From: G963663365 sp963663365
GTDB lineage: Bacteria; Hinthialibacterota; Hinthialibacteria; Hinthialibacterales; G963663365
NCBI GenBank assembly: GCA_963663365.2
Contig: CAXXIH010000004.1
Location: 496,001 to 560,000 of the forward strand
DNA: 64,000 bases
Direction: 5' to 3'
The translations under genes and the position numbers were made by a program. Under the pieces are notes generated by a model. That model did no database searches. It was not told the origin of the DNA and saw only the letters and a list, made by a program, of their open reading frames with translations. This document shows, one piece after another, positions 54,155 to 61,850 of the stretch; positions within the stretch are counted from its first letter, which is position 1, and each line of letters opens with the position of its first letter.

Positions 54155-54760
54155 TCAGGGAGTGACGCGGATAATATCGCCATAGCTATAGAGTCCGTTT
54201 GAGGCATCATAGACATAACCGGCGTTATGCTCTTTGTTGGGACCAACACTCACAAAATACCGGCCATTCGGATATTGGCCGCGCGCTTTTTCGAAATTTG
54301 CGCGGTCAGCATAAAAGCGCCAAACCAGACAAAGAGATTTATTGTTGAAATCGGGGATCATTCTGTCCGCGCCGGACTGTCCATAGGCACCGCCGTCGAT
54401 GGTATAAAACGGCTCGGGATGGATTGTCGCACGGTTATCGGAAAGCAGATAAGGCGTAGTGTTATCGAGACTTTGTTCCTGAAAAATATCGAACGGGATT
54501 TGCGCGATATAGGATACCGGCGTTGTCAATCCCCGGCAGTTGTAGACATGGTCATGCAAGGGATATTTGCTGTGGTCCGTAAAATAGGCCATGGTTGCCG
54601 TGCGGAGCGCCTTCATATTGGATTCCACTTGCGACAATTTGGCCCGCATTTGAGCATTTAAGAAATTAGGGACCGCAATGGCGGCCAAGATACCGATAAT
54701 CGCAACAACAATAAGCAATTCAATAAGAGTAAAACCCTTCCGAGGTGTAGTTGACCGCAT
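54155..54760 (-). CDS. Type II/IV pseudopilin, copy 1
   Basis: About 201 residues from the ATG at 54760, 8 bases after an aggagg motif (the frame begins at 54790). Leader RSTTPRKG, then cleavage before FTLIELLIVVAIIGILAAIA with Glu5 and PNFLNAQMRAKLSQVESNMK. The soluble domain has LTTPVSYIAQIPFDIFQEQ at about residue 70, GQYPNGRYFVSVGPNKEHNAG and the end YDASNGLYSYGDIIRVTP. It is paralogous to the next gene and to the N-terminal part of the HEAT protein at the start of the window. Likely a major or minor subunit of a secretion or adhesion fibre; the PilT gene 6 kb away fits. Confidence 0.92.
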   Translation of the reverse strand: MRSTTPRKGFTLIELLIVVAIIGILAAIAVPNFLNAQMRAKLSQVESNMKALRTATMAYFTDHSKYPLHDHVYNCRGLTTPVSYIAQIPFDIFQEQSLDNTTPYLLSDNRATIHPEPFYTIDGGAYGQSGADRMIPDFNNKSLCLVWRFYADRANFEKARGQYPNGRYFVSVGPNKEHNAGYVYDASNGLYSYGDIIRVTP

Positions 54761-54932
54761 TGCGATCCTCCTAAAAATTAATCTTGGCAATGAAAATTCA
54801 AGGCAATGAAATTATAAGGGAAATGCGTCATTCCCAGCAACTAATTCCAAAAACACATCTGGACCCGGCCAACAGCCGGATGTTACGGGAGCGGAGTGAT
54901 TTAAAACAAAGCAAATTTTGCCGGAATACCGC

Positions 54933-55532
54933 CTATGGCACAACACGGATGATGTCACCGCTACTATTGAGCCCGTTGCTGCCATTATAGACGCCAGGAA
55001 AGTTGTGAATCAGATCCGGCCCGATGCTGACCAGGTAGCGGCCATTGGGATAAAGATTTTGCGCTTTGGCATACAGTCCCGGATCCTGCTGGAACCGCAA
55101 CGTCAAATCACCTGAACTTCCCTTTTTGGGGATTGGCTGATCCATGCCCACAGCACCATAGGCTGGAGCATAAAGGGGCTCGGGGTGAAGCTCCGCAACA
55201 GCCCGCTCCGCCAAACTGGAAGTTTTGGAATTCATGTATGTTTGAAAGACATCGTCCGGGATTCTTACGATATAAGAAACTGGCGTCGTTAACGCATTAT
55301 TCATCACATTATAAACGTGGTTCGGATCATGCAGGGGATAAGAATTATTATCCGTTGTATAGGACATGATAGCTGTGCTTAAAGCCTTCATGTTGGATTC
55401 CACTTGCGCCAACTTCGCGCGCATTTGAGCATTCAAAAAATTGGGAACGGCAATTGCCGCCAGAATACCGATAATCGCAACAACAATTAATAATTCAATT
55501 AGGGTAAAACCCTTTCTTGTGCGAATAACCAT
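54933..55532 (-). CDS. Type II/IV pseudopilin, copy 2
   Basis: 199 residues. Leader MVIRTRKG then FTLIELLIVVAIIGILAAIA. The soluble part: LTTPVSYIVRIPDDVFQTYM, LYPNGRYLVSIGPDLIHNFPG and the end YNGSNGLNSSGDIIRVVP. The core is near identical to copy 1 in the first 50 residues and divergent beyond, as for duplicated pilins. Spacing is 142 bp; no separate terminator was seen between them. Confidence 0.93.
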   Translation of the reverse strand: MVIRTRKGFTLIELLIVVAIIGILAAIAVPNFLNAQMRAKLAQVESNMKALSTAIMSYTTDNNSYPLHDPNHVYNVMNNALTTPVSYIVRIPDDVFQTYMNSKTSSLAERAVAELHPEPLYAPAYGAVGMDQPIPKKGSSGDLTLRFQQDPGLYAKAQNLYPNGRYLVSIGPDLIHNFPGVYNGSNGLNSSGDIIRVVP

Positions 55533-55578
55533 TTTTCAACCTCTCTCTCTCACCTCTGTAGAGACTATTACAGGAAAA

Positions 55579-56718
55579 CTACGATATAATTTTTTGCCGA
55601 TACCGCTCAAGGACTTTTTCGTAAACAGTTTTATATTGGTCGGCAATCCTGTCCGGATTAAAGGTCTCCAAGACCCGGCGGCGTCCGGATTGGCCCATAC
55701 GTTGGGCGCATTCGGGAGACACAAGAATTTCAATGGCTGCCTCGGCCATAGCCTGAATATCTCCCAATGGCGCCAGTTTACCATCAATGCCATCCCGGAG
55801 AACCTCAGGCACGCCGCCAACACTCGTTGCCACAACCGGCACTTCACAGGACATGGCTTCGGCGATTGTCAATCCAAATGACTCGGATTCTGAGGTCGAT
55901 AAAAGCAAATCGCTACCTGCAATTAATTCGTGAACATTCGCGGTTTTACCGACAAATTCGACATGCTCATTTAGTCCTAGCCGTTCAATACAGGGCTCAG
56001 CCAGGGATCGATCCGGTCCGTCTCCTACAAAAAGCAATTTGGAAGGCAAAGCCGTATGAATTAAATCGAATACCTTTACCGCATCCAAAATCCTTTTTAC
56101 CGGCCGTTGATTGCTGACATGCACGATAATACGCGTACGGCATGGATGATGATCGTTTTTCGGACGGGGCGAAAAAGTCTCAGAATCAATGGGGTTATAA
56201 ATAACTTCAATTGATTTTCCACCGAGTTCGAATTGCTCCTCGGTAATCGTTTTAAGATATTCCGAAACAGCCGTGACAACATCGCAGCAAGAAAGGCTGT
56301 ATTCCACAACCGGCTTATATTGCGGCATTTGTCCAACCAGATCCGTATCTGTCCCGTGCAGCGTTGTCACAACCGGCAAAACTTTGCCCCGGCTCATAAG
56401 CATATCGCGCGCTAAATGAGCCGATGTAGCATGGGGAATCGCATAATGCGCATGAATCAGGTCCAAATCGCCCTGAATTGCCAGAGTGTAAATTTGAGAC
56501 GCCAGCGCCAATGTATAGGGGGGAAAACGGAACAACGGATAATGGGGAACATCAACATGATGAAATGAAAAATGCTCCATATGGGCCGCAAGCCGTGTCG
56601 GAACATCATAGGAAATAAAATGGACCTCATCCCCCCGCCGGGCCAGCACCTGCCCCAATTCCGTCGCAACAATGCCGCTGCCGCCGACACTTGGATAGCA
56701 GACGATACCGATTTTCAA
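55579..56718 (-). CDS. bshA: N-acetyl-alpha-D-glucosaminyl L-malate synthase (bacillithiol synthesis)
   Basis: 379 residues, GT4-type. First step of bacillithiol synthesis: joins UDP-GlcNAc to L-malate. The BshA-specific opening MKIGIVCYPSVGGSGIVATE, HFISYDVPTRL, VDVPHYPLFRFPPYTLALAS and DLIHAHYAIPHATSAHLARDM, then RIIVHVSNQRPVKRI, LLFVGDGPDRS, DLLLSTSESESFGLTIAEAMSCEVPVVATSVGGVPEV all match. The gene overlaps the upstream DUF115 gene by four bases, a coupling that is not obvious biologically. BshB and BshC were not seen in the window. Confidence 0.95.
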   Translation of the reverse strand: MKIGIVCYPSVGGSGIVATELGQVLARRGDEVHFISYDVPTRLAAHMEHFSFHHVDVPHYPLFRFPPYTLALASQIYTLAIQGDLDLIHAHYAIPHATSAHLARDMLMSRGKVLPVVTTLHGTDTDLVGQMPQYKPVVEYSLSCCDVVTAVSEYLKTITEEQFELGGKSIEVIYNPIDSETFSPRPKNDHHPCRTRIIVHVSNQRPVKRILDAVKVFDLIHTALPSKLLFVGDGPDRSLAEPCIERLGLNEHVEFVGKTANVHELIAGSDLLLSTSESESFGLTIAEAMSCEVPVVATSVGGVPEVLRDGIDGKLAPLGDIQAMAEAAIEILVSPECAQRMGQSGRRRVLETFNPDRIADQYKTVYEKVLERYRQKIIS

Positions 56719-58670
56719 GACAGTTCCTCCTTGGTTCCGGCGGAACTCTGAATTAATTGTTTCATCCTCTGGAATTGTTCGATTACAATTCCGAAAACAT
56801 CCACAAATTGATCAACCGTAGTGATCAATTCAGTAAGTATATACGTATACTTCTCGTTCATAAGCCGCAGAAACGCTTCGGGACTGGGATCCGGCAAATC
56901 GGCGGCACGCTGTCGCAGGTAATATAAATAGGTCACGGCCTGCCCCAAAATCTGGTCAAAAAGTGGATCGGAGACCGCTTTAAGCCACGTATTATTAAGT
57001 GTCTCCCATTCTTGATTGGCGATTTGCTGCGTGACCTGCCCGCCGTCAATTAATTCAGGCCATTTTCGGATTTGCTCCAACGCTTCCCATAGGTGCTTCT
57101 TGCTTTTAACCAACAAGTCCTGTGCGGTGGTTAATTTTTCCAACGCAGGATCAGGATTTTTTACCGGCCGTGGACGCCGAAGCTCATCCAGTATGCTGCG
57201 GCAGTCACTGTCGCCTAGAGAATCCACAACGTCAGCCAAACGCGCCAACTTCGCATTCCGGATCAAAGCGCCGCCTTCTGTGGCATCGATTACTTCGGCC
57301 TCGGTCATTTTAATGGCCTGTTCAAAGTCCTGGATATAGGCCTGAAATGACATTGACGTTGGCACTTTTTGACCGTCCACGCCATCAACCCAAACCACGC
57401 GGCCGCGCTCTGTTCCGATTTTTCCCTCTTTGGAATCAATCGACGATTTCCCCTCGGCATCAGGCGCGGTAATACTCCGCGAGACAGCGGCACTTTTGGC
57501 ATGCGTGGTCCCACCATCGCGCGAAAATGCCAAATCCAAACCTAAAAGCACGATTGGATTACACCCCATATGCCACGCGAGGTTATAAGCAATCTGTCCA
57601 ACATGCATTCCCCGCAACACGACATGGGCCTTTTCTTCGGCAGGCTCTAAATAATTTAAAAACTTGCACTCCAGATCCTGCAAGGCGAGAAAATGAGGAT
57701 GCGCGGCATATTTTTGAATAATCTCATTGTAGGCTTCCGGATGAAACGCCAAAATCGCCGAGCCAAGACTATCGACCTTATCAAAATGACTGAAATTCAG
57801 CGGCGTAGGATCGGCAGTAACAACAAAATCAGGCTGGATACCGGCTTCTTTTAGGGTGTTTTGGGCTGTATCGACGGCCACAATCACACCGCGTCCGTTT
57901 AGACGTTTGAGTTCGCGAACGTTCTTATCGAGTGAAGGTCCGGCCGCCACAACAAAACCGGGAAGACCCTCAAAACGCTTATCCATATCCCTCGGCTTCA
58001 ATCCAAGCCAGAACGCGGCCAAATTGGCCAATACATTGATCGGATTTCTTGCCCGCTGACCAACCATCGTACGGATATTGACCAAATCCCGCGCGACGAT
58101 TTCATTAAACTCGGATGATAGCTCCTTGTAATAATCTTCATTCAACGACTTGGATGCTTCATTCCAGAAAAATCTGAAATTATGCAGCATGAAGTCAGTC
58201 CGAAGTTCTTTCTCCAACAGTCTTTCGAATTCCTCTACTTCCGGCGCGATATACATCCGAAAACACGGCGCAGACAATAGCGGTGATAAATCCGTGGCCG
58301 AAAGCGCGGCGCGGCACAGAGCGGGGCTTTTTTCAACCAAAAGCACATGCCGCGAAAAACCCTTATAACGGCTTAAGTGGTTAAGAATATGATAACCCAA
58401 ACCGATGCCGAAATAGATAAGATTGGTCTGTTTTTCGAGCCGGTTAGATTCCACCCAACGTTTGGCTTCCACCAATGGATCATACTGGCTGGCCAAATAG
58501 CGTGGTTTGCCTTCGGGCGGGTGATAGATCAAGGTGGGAACATGAGCCCGCTTGGCCTCAACCCACTCAAAACGTTGCATCTCTTCGGGAGGGACATTGC
58601 GAATCGCCTGCGCCGCCTCCGGAGATGTTTTTTCCAAAGCCGCGAGATTCTTTTCTAAAAATGTTGCCAT
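56715..58670 (-). CDS. DUF115/Maf-like motility-associated glycosyltransferase family protein
   Basis: 651 residues. A DUF115 (6-hydroxymethylpterin pyrophosphokinase MptE-like) domain in the middle: GFVVAAGPSLDKNVRELKRLNGRGVIVAVDTAQNTL, PDFVVTADPTPLNFSHF and VLLGLDLAFSRDGGTTHAKSAAV. The N-terminal part (LIYFGIGLGYHILNHL) matches the Maf layout. In several flagellates such proteins transfer nonulosonic or other sugars onto flagellin. It lies upstream of bshA and downstream of motB (21 bp) on the same strand, consistent with flagellar glycosylation. No flagellin gene is in view. Confidence 0.88.
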   Translation of the reverse strand: MATFLEKNLAALEKTSPEAAQAIRNVPPEEMQRFEWVEAKRAHVPTLIYHPPEGKPRYLASQYDPLVEAKRWVESNRLEKQTNLIYFGIGLGYHILNHLSRYKGFSRHVLLVEKSPALCRAALSATDLSPLLSAPCFRMYIAPEVEEFERLLEKELRTDFMLHNFRFFWNEASKSLNEDYYKELSSEFNEIVARDLVNIRTMVGQRARNPINVLANLAAFWLGLKPRDMDKRFEGLPGFVVAAGPSLDKNVRELKRLNGRGVIVAVDTAQNTLKEAGIQPDFVVTADPTPLNFSHFDKVDSLGSAILAFHPEAYNEIIQKYAAHPHFLALQDLECKFLNYLEPAEEKAHVVLRGMHVGQIAYNLAWHMGCNPIVLLGLDLAFSRDGGTTHAKSAAVSRSITAPDAEGKSSIDSKEGKIGTERGRVVWVDGVDGQKVPTSMSFQAYIQDFEQAIKMTEAEVIDATEGGALIRNAKLARLADVVDSLGDSDCRSILDELRRPRPVKNPDPALEKLTTAQDLLVKSKKHLWEALEQIRKWPELIDGGQVTQQIANQEWETLNNTWLKAVSDPLFDQILGQAVTYLYYLRQRAADLPDPSPEAFLRLMNEKYTYILTELITTVDQFVDVFGIVIEQFQRMKQLIQSSAGTKEELS

Positions 58671-58691
58671 CGTATTGTTTACACTATGAGT

Positions 58692-59564
58692 TTAGCGAAC
58701 CGTACGTAAGTCCGGTTCAACCATTGAAGTCGGCACGGGCCGCGCCGGATCTTCATCCACATCCGGACCGTACCCTTCCACATATTCGCTGCGGTCACTT
58801 TCCAAAAGCAAGATATCCACACGCCGGTTTTGAGCACGGCCCTCGGGAGTGTCGTTCGGCTCAATCGGCTGATATTGCCCGTTGGCTTCAAATGTCAAAC
58901 GTGTATGCGCCCGGCGTTCCGCTTCCTCCCGCGGAATCGCCTCTTCTAATTCTTCTTTAAGAAAATAGTCGTGCAGATACCTCATAACCACGAGCGCACG
59001 TTTCTCCGATAATTCCCAATTATCTTTAAATTCTTCGGTAGAGATGGGCGTATTATCCGTGTGCCCCTCAATGCGGACCTTATTCAAAGGATAATCAAGC
59101 AGACGCGATCCAACGTAATCCAGATATTTTTCGCCGCTTGCGGAAATCACGGCACTTGCCGGTGCAAACAAAAACCTGTCTTCAATATGAAAGCGAATGC
59201 CTTCGGGAACACCGACAATTCTCAATTCCCGTTCCATCTTTTCGGCAACAAGCCGCTGTCTTTCCTCTTTGGCAATTGCATCTTTTGCCCGCTCCAGGAT
59301 CTTTTCATCCAGCGGCTTTACTTTTTTTTGCGGTGTTTTTTCAATCGGCGGCACCCAAGACTCGCTAAAAACATTCGGTATCCGCCCCATCGCGCCTTGA
59401 ACAGATCCGATTGCCTGTTCGAATTTGCGTTTATCGATGGTCGACATGGCAAACAACAACACAAAAAAGCAGAGTAAAAGCGACATCATGTCGCTAAAGG
59501 TGCACATCCAAAGAGGTGCGCCCGCGGGAGCGTCTCCGCCTTTTTTCTTTTTAGGTCTGGCCAC
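58692..59564 (-). CDS. motB: MotB-type flagellar motor stator protein, copy 1
   Basis: 290 residues. N-terminal membrane helix with the proton-path Asp in MCTFSDMMSLLLCFFVLLF, preceded by a Lys-rich cytoplasmic start (MARPKKKKGGDAP). A coiled linker then an OmpA/MotB peptidoglycan-binding domain: VRIEGHTDNTPISTEEFKDNWELSEKRALVVMRYL at about residue 165. Acts with MotA to couple ion flow to rotation, fixed to peptidoglycan. A second MotB-like gene with an almost identical membrane helix lies upstream. Same transcriptional direction as the MotA gene. Confidence 0.93.
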   Translation of the reverse strand: MARPKKKKGGDAPAGAPLWMCTFSDMMSLLLCFFVLLFAMSTIDKRKFEQAIGSVQGAMGRIPNVFSESWVPPIEKTPQKKVKPLDEKILERAKDAIAKEERQRLVAEKMERELRIVGVPEGIRFHIEDRFLFAPASAVISASGEKYLDYVGSRLLDYPLNKVRIEGHTDNTPISTEEFKDNWELSEKRALVVMRYLHDYFLKEELEEAIPREEAERRAHTRLTFEANGQYQPIEPNDTPEGRAQNRRVDILLLESDRSEYVEGYGPDVDEDPARPVPTSMVEPDLRTVR

Positions 59565-59611
59565 GTCAGTTTTTCCGCAATATCAGTAGAGACAGTCCTG
59601 CATAGGACCGG

Positions 59612-60502
59612 CTATTCAAGAGGTCCGGCCGGCTCGCTTATATCATCAAAACGTTCTTGGGCTTTTTCATTTTTGAAATCCGCATACCAGCCAAATTTGT
59701 CGGATTCATCCGTCTGCAATAAAAGCAATTCAACCCGGCGGTTCATCGCCGCTTCTTCTTTGATATTGTTGGAATAATAGGGCATCTCCCGCAGGTTGCG
59801 GATATCCGGATTCTGTTCGTAATCGTATAACACACGGTCCGCTTCGCTTTTGCCGGGTTTAAGCCGTGGGCGCACATCCGCCGCGCCTTCATAACGGAAA
59901 CGGCCCTCATCGACCGGATAATCGTACGTAATAAAATCCATCACCGTCCGGGCCCGGGCCGCTGAGAGCTCCCAATTACTGGGAAACTCTTCCGGGGGCG
60001 GGGGGCGGTCGTCGGTATGACCGACAATCCGGATCGGATTACTAGGCAAATCCACTAAGGCATCTGCCACAAACTGCAAAGGCAAATGCGCCTCCGGACT
60101 GATTTTTGCGCTTTTATCTTTAAAAAGGGCATCGCCGGAAATTACAAAACGAATGCCTTTTTCGGTTCCCTTAATCTCGACAATTTTATCGTCCAACTTC
60201 CAGGTTTTCGATTTCTGCCTGAGCCGGGCAACAATATCGTTTTTTCCGAAATAGCGTTGATTTTTTGGAGGCGCAACTTTTGAAAGATCTTGAGTTGACT
60301 CGTCGGGATTGGGCGGCATGTTCTTTACATAGTTGCCCTGTCCACCGAAGCCGGCCTGAAACGACCCTTTGGCCATAACCCATTTTTTCTGTTCAATTGT
60401 CGATAGAGAAAAGAGCAGCACAAAAAAGCACAGCAGAAGCGACATCATGTCGCTGAAGGTACACATCCACAGTGGCGCCCCTTTAGGTTCCTCTTCAGCC
60501 AT
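59612..60502 (-). CDS. motB: MotB-type stator protein, copy 2
   Basis: 296 residues. Membrane helix WMCTFSDMMSLLLCFFVLLFSL keeps the key Asp. The OmpA-like domain is IRIVGHTDDRPPPPEEFPSNWELSAARARTVMDFITYD, and it has a long extension FRYEGAADVRPRLKPGKSEADR. It diverges from copy 1 outside the membrane segment. Two stator B genes next to one motA are seen in several lineages; whether they form one heteromeric stator or two alternative stators cannot be told from sequence. Confidence 0.92.
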   Translation of the reverse strand: MAEEEPKGAPLWMCTFSDMMSLLLCFFVLLFSLSTIEQKKWVMAKGSFQAGFGGQGNYVKNMPPNPDESTQDLSKVAPPKNQRYFGKNDIVARLRQKSKTWKLDDKIVEIKGTEKGIRFVISGDALFKDKSAKISPEAHLPLQFVADALVDLPSNPIRIVGHTDDRPPPPEEFPSNWELSAARARTVMDFITYDYPVDEGRFRYEGAADVRPRLKPGKSEADRVLYDYEQNPDIRNLREMPYYSNNIKEEAAMNRRVELLLLQTDESDKFGWYADFKNEKAQERFDDISEPAGPLE

Positions 60503-60608
60503 GATTCACCTCCCGGCCCACACCACCATAAGCCTTATTCATAAAGGAATAATTGCCTGATCGATAATTTGGAGCGGCCTGCTGCCTGTCGCCTGGATTC
60601 ATGCCACC

Positions 60609-61367
60609 CTATTCTTGCTCCGCGGGACGGATGCCCGGCGCCAAGAACGCCAACAGTTTCTGCTCCAGAATGCGCGGATTATCACCGGATTGAATAGACA
60701 TCACGCCTTCGATGGCCACTTCTTTAATAAGGATCTCTTCCGCCGTACGGGCCTTAAGTTTGGATTCGACTGGAATAAACAGGACATTGGCGAGAACCGC
60801 ACCATAAAAAGTCGTCAACAACGCAACCGCCATGGCCGGCCCGATGGAGTTTGGATCGGAAAGGTTCTGGAGCATGAGCACCAAACCGACGAGGGTTCCA
60901 ATCATGCCAAAAGCCGGTGCGGCCGCTCCCATGTATCCGAAGATGGCTTGCCCGCTTCGGTGCCGGTCCTCGATAAAGGCCAGCTCCGTATGCAAAATAT
61001 CCTTGATGAGCTCGGGGTCCACACCATCGACGGCCAGACGCAATCCCGAACGGATGAAATCGTCGGATATTTCATCCATTGAGTTTTCCAGCGCCAGAAT
61101 GCCTTCCCGACGGGCTTTCTCCGCAAAACTGACCAACGTAGAAACTGTATCCAGCGGAGTGAATGCTTTGGAAAAAATCGCATTCATCATAATTGAGTGC
61201 ATCTGCATTACCGCTCCCAGTGGGAAGCTGACCAAGACAGTGGCCAAGGTCCCACCGACAACGATGCCGATTGAAGGCACATCGATAAATGACCCAATGG
61301 CCTGACCAATCGATACCGCGATGATGCCAAACGCTAGGACAATGCCGATTACTGTACCTATATCCAC
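60609..61367 (-). CDS. motA: MotA-type flagellar motor stator protein
   Basis: 252 residues with four membrane segments: TVIGIVLAFGIIAVSIG, VPSIGIVVGGTLATVLVSFPLG, and, after a cytoplasmic loop with RREGILALENSMDEI, GYMGAAAPAFGMIGTLVGLVLML and MAVALLTTFYGAVLANVLFIPV. Those features, together with the conserved Pro residues, match MotA of the proton-driven stator. Gene order flbD-motA-motB-motB is typical of many flagellar clusters. Only three bases separate it from flbD. Confidence 0.96.
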   Translation of the reverse strand: MDIGTVIGIVLAFGIIAVSIGQAIGSFIDVPSIGIVVGGTLATVLVSFPLGAVMQMHSIMMNAIFSKAFTPLDTVSTLVSFAEKARREGILALENSMDEISDDFIRSGLRLAVDGVDPELIKDILHTELAFIEDRHRSGQAIFGYMGAAAPAFGMIGTLVGLVLMLQNLSDPNSIGPAMAVALLTTFYGAVLANVLFIPVESKLKARTAEEILIKEVAIEGVMSIQSGDNPRILEQKLLAFLAPGIRPAEQE

Positions 61368-61369
61368 TG

Positions 61370-61579
61370 TTATGACTCCTCATCCATTGGTGCGGGAAAG
61401 TGCTGCAGGCTGCGCCGATAGGCTACAACACGGTCTATCAACTCACCGGTTGTTTCCTTAACAACATGCTTCCGCCCGGACACCAGTGAAACCACCGTAT
61501 CGGGGGTTGCCTCAACCGTTTCGATTTCGTCCGCGTTAATAATTAGCTCGCGGCCATCCAATCGCGTTAATTTAATCAA
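61370..61579 (-). CDS. flbD: FlbD-family flagellar protein
   Basis: About 69 residues. Small cytoplasmic protein found at the head of mot operons: LIKLTRLDGRELIINADEIETVEATPDTVVSLVSGRKHVVKETTGELIDRVV matches the family throughout. The frame is open to a GTG at 61606, but start at the TTG at 61579 gives the family's usual beginning (M/L-IKLTRL), has gagg 8 bases upstream and leaves room for the promoter below. Role in motility is not well known. Translationally close to motA. Confidence 0.9.
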   Translation of the reverse strand: MIKLTRLDGRELIINADEIETVEATPDTVVSLVSGRKHVVKETTGELIDRVVAYRRSLQHFPAPMDEES

Positions 61580-61617
61580 TTCCGAACCTCGGGCCACACC
61601 GATCACGGTTTATGCTC

Positions 61618-61646
61618 ATGATACGTGAGCTGACACAGACGAGCAA
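61618..61646 (-). promoter_or_regulatory. Possible sigma-70 promoter upstream of flbD
   Basis: On the minus strand: TTGCTC (61646-61641), 17 bases, TATCAT (61623-61618). It puts the start of transcription near 61611, which would fit the TTG start of flbD at 61579 and not the GTG at 61606. No FliA-type TAAA...GCCGATAA was found here. Confidence 0.4.
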
Positions 61647-61735
61647 CATGCCCCGGGGAATCGAAAAGCGGCTTTGGATGGTATGAAATACCACTTGGTT
61701 CTGCCCTAATAGCTATTTCCTAATTAAGTTCCCCA

Positions 61736-61770
61736 AAAATCGGTTGGGGGAGCCATTTCGGCTCCCCCAA
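61736..61770 (-). terminator. Rho-independent terminator of the flgE transcript
   Basis: Perfect hairpin ttgggggagcc-gaaat-ggctcccccaa on the minus strand at 61770-61744, followed by aaccgattttt. It lies about 80 bases past the FlgE stop and separates flgE from flbD. Confidence 0.85.
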
Positions 61771-61850
61771 GACAGTACAGCGCATAAATTGAGGTTAATG
61801 AGTAGCGTGAGTTATAAAGCACTCACGTTGTTCTATTGCTTAGAAGCTGC

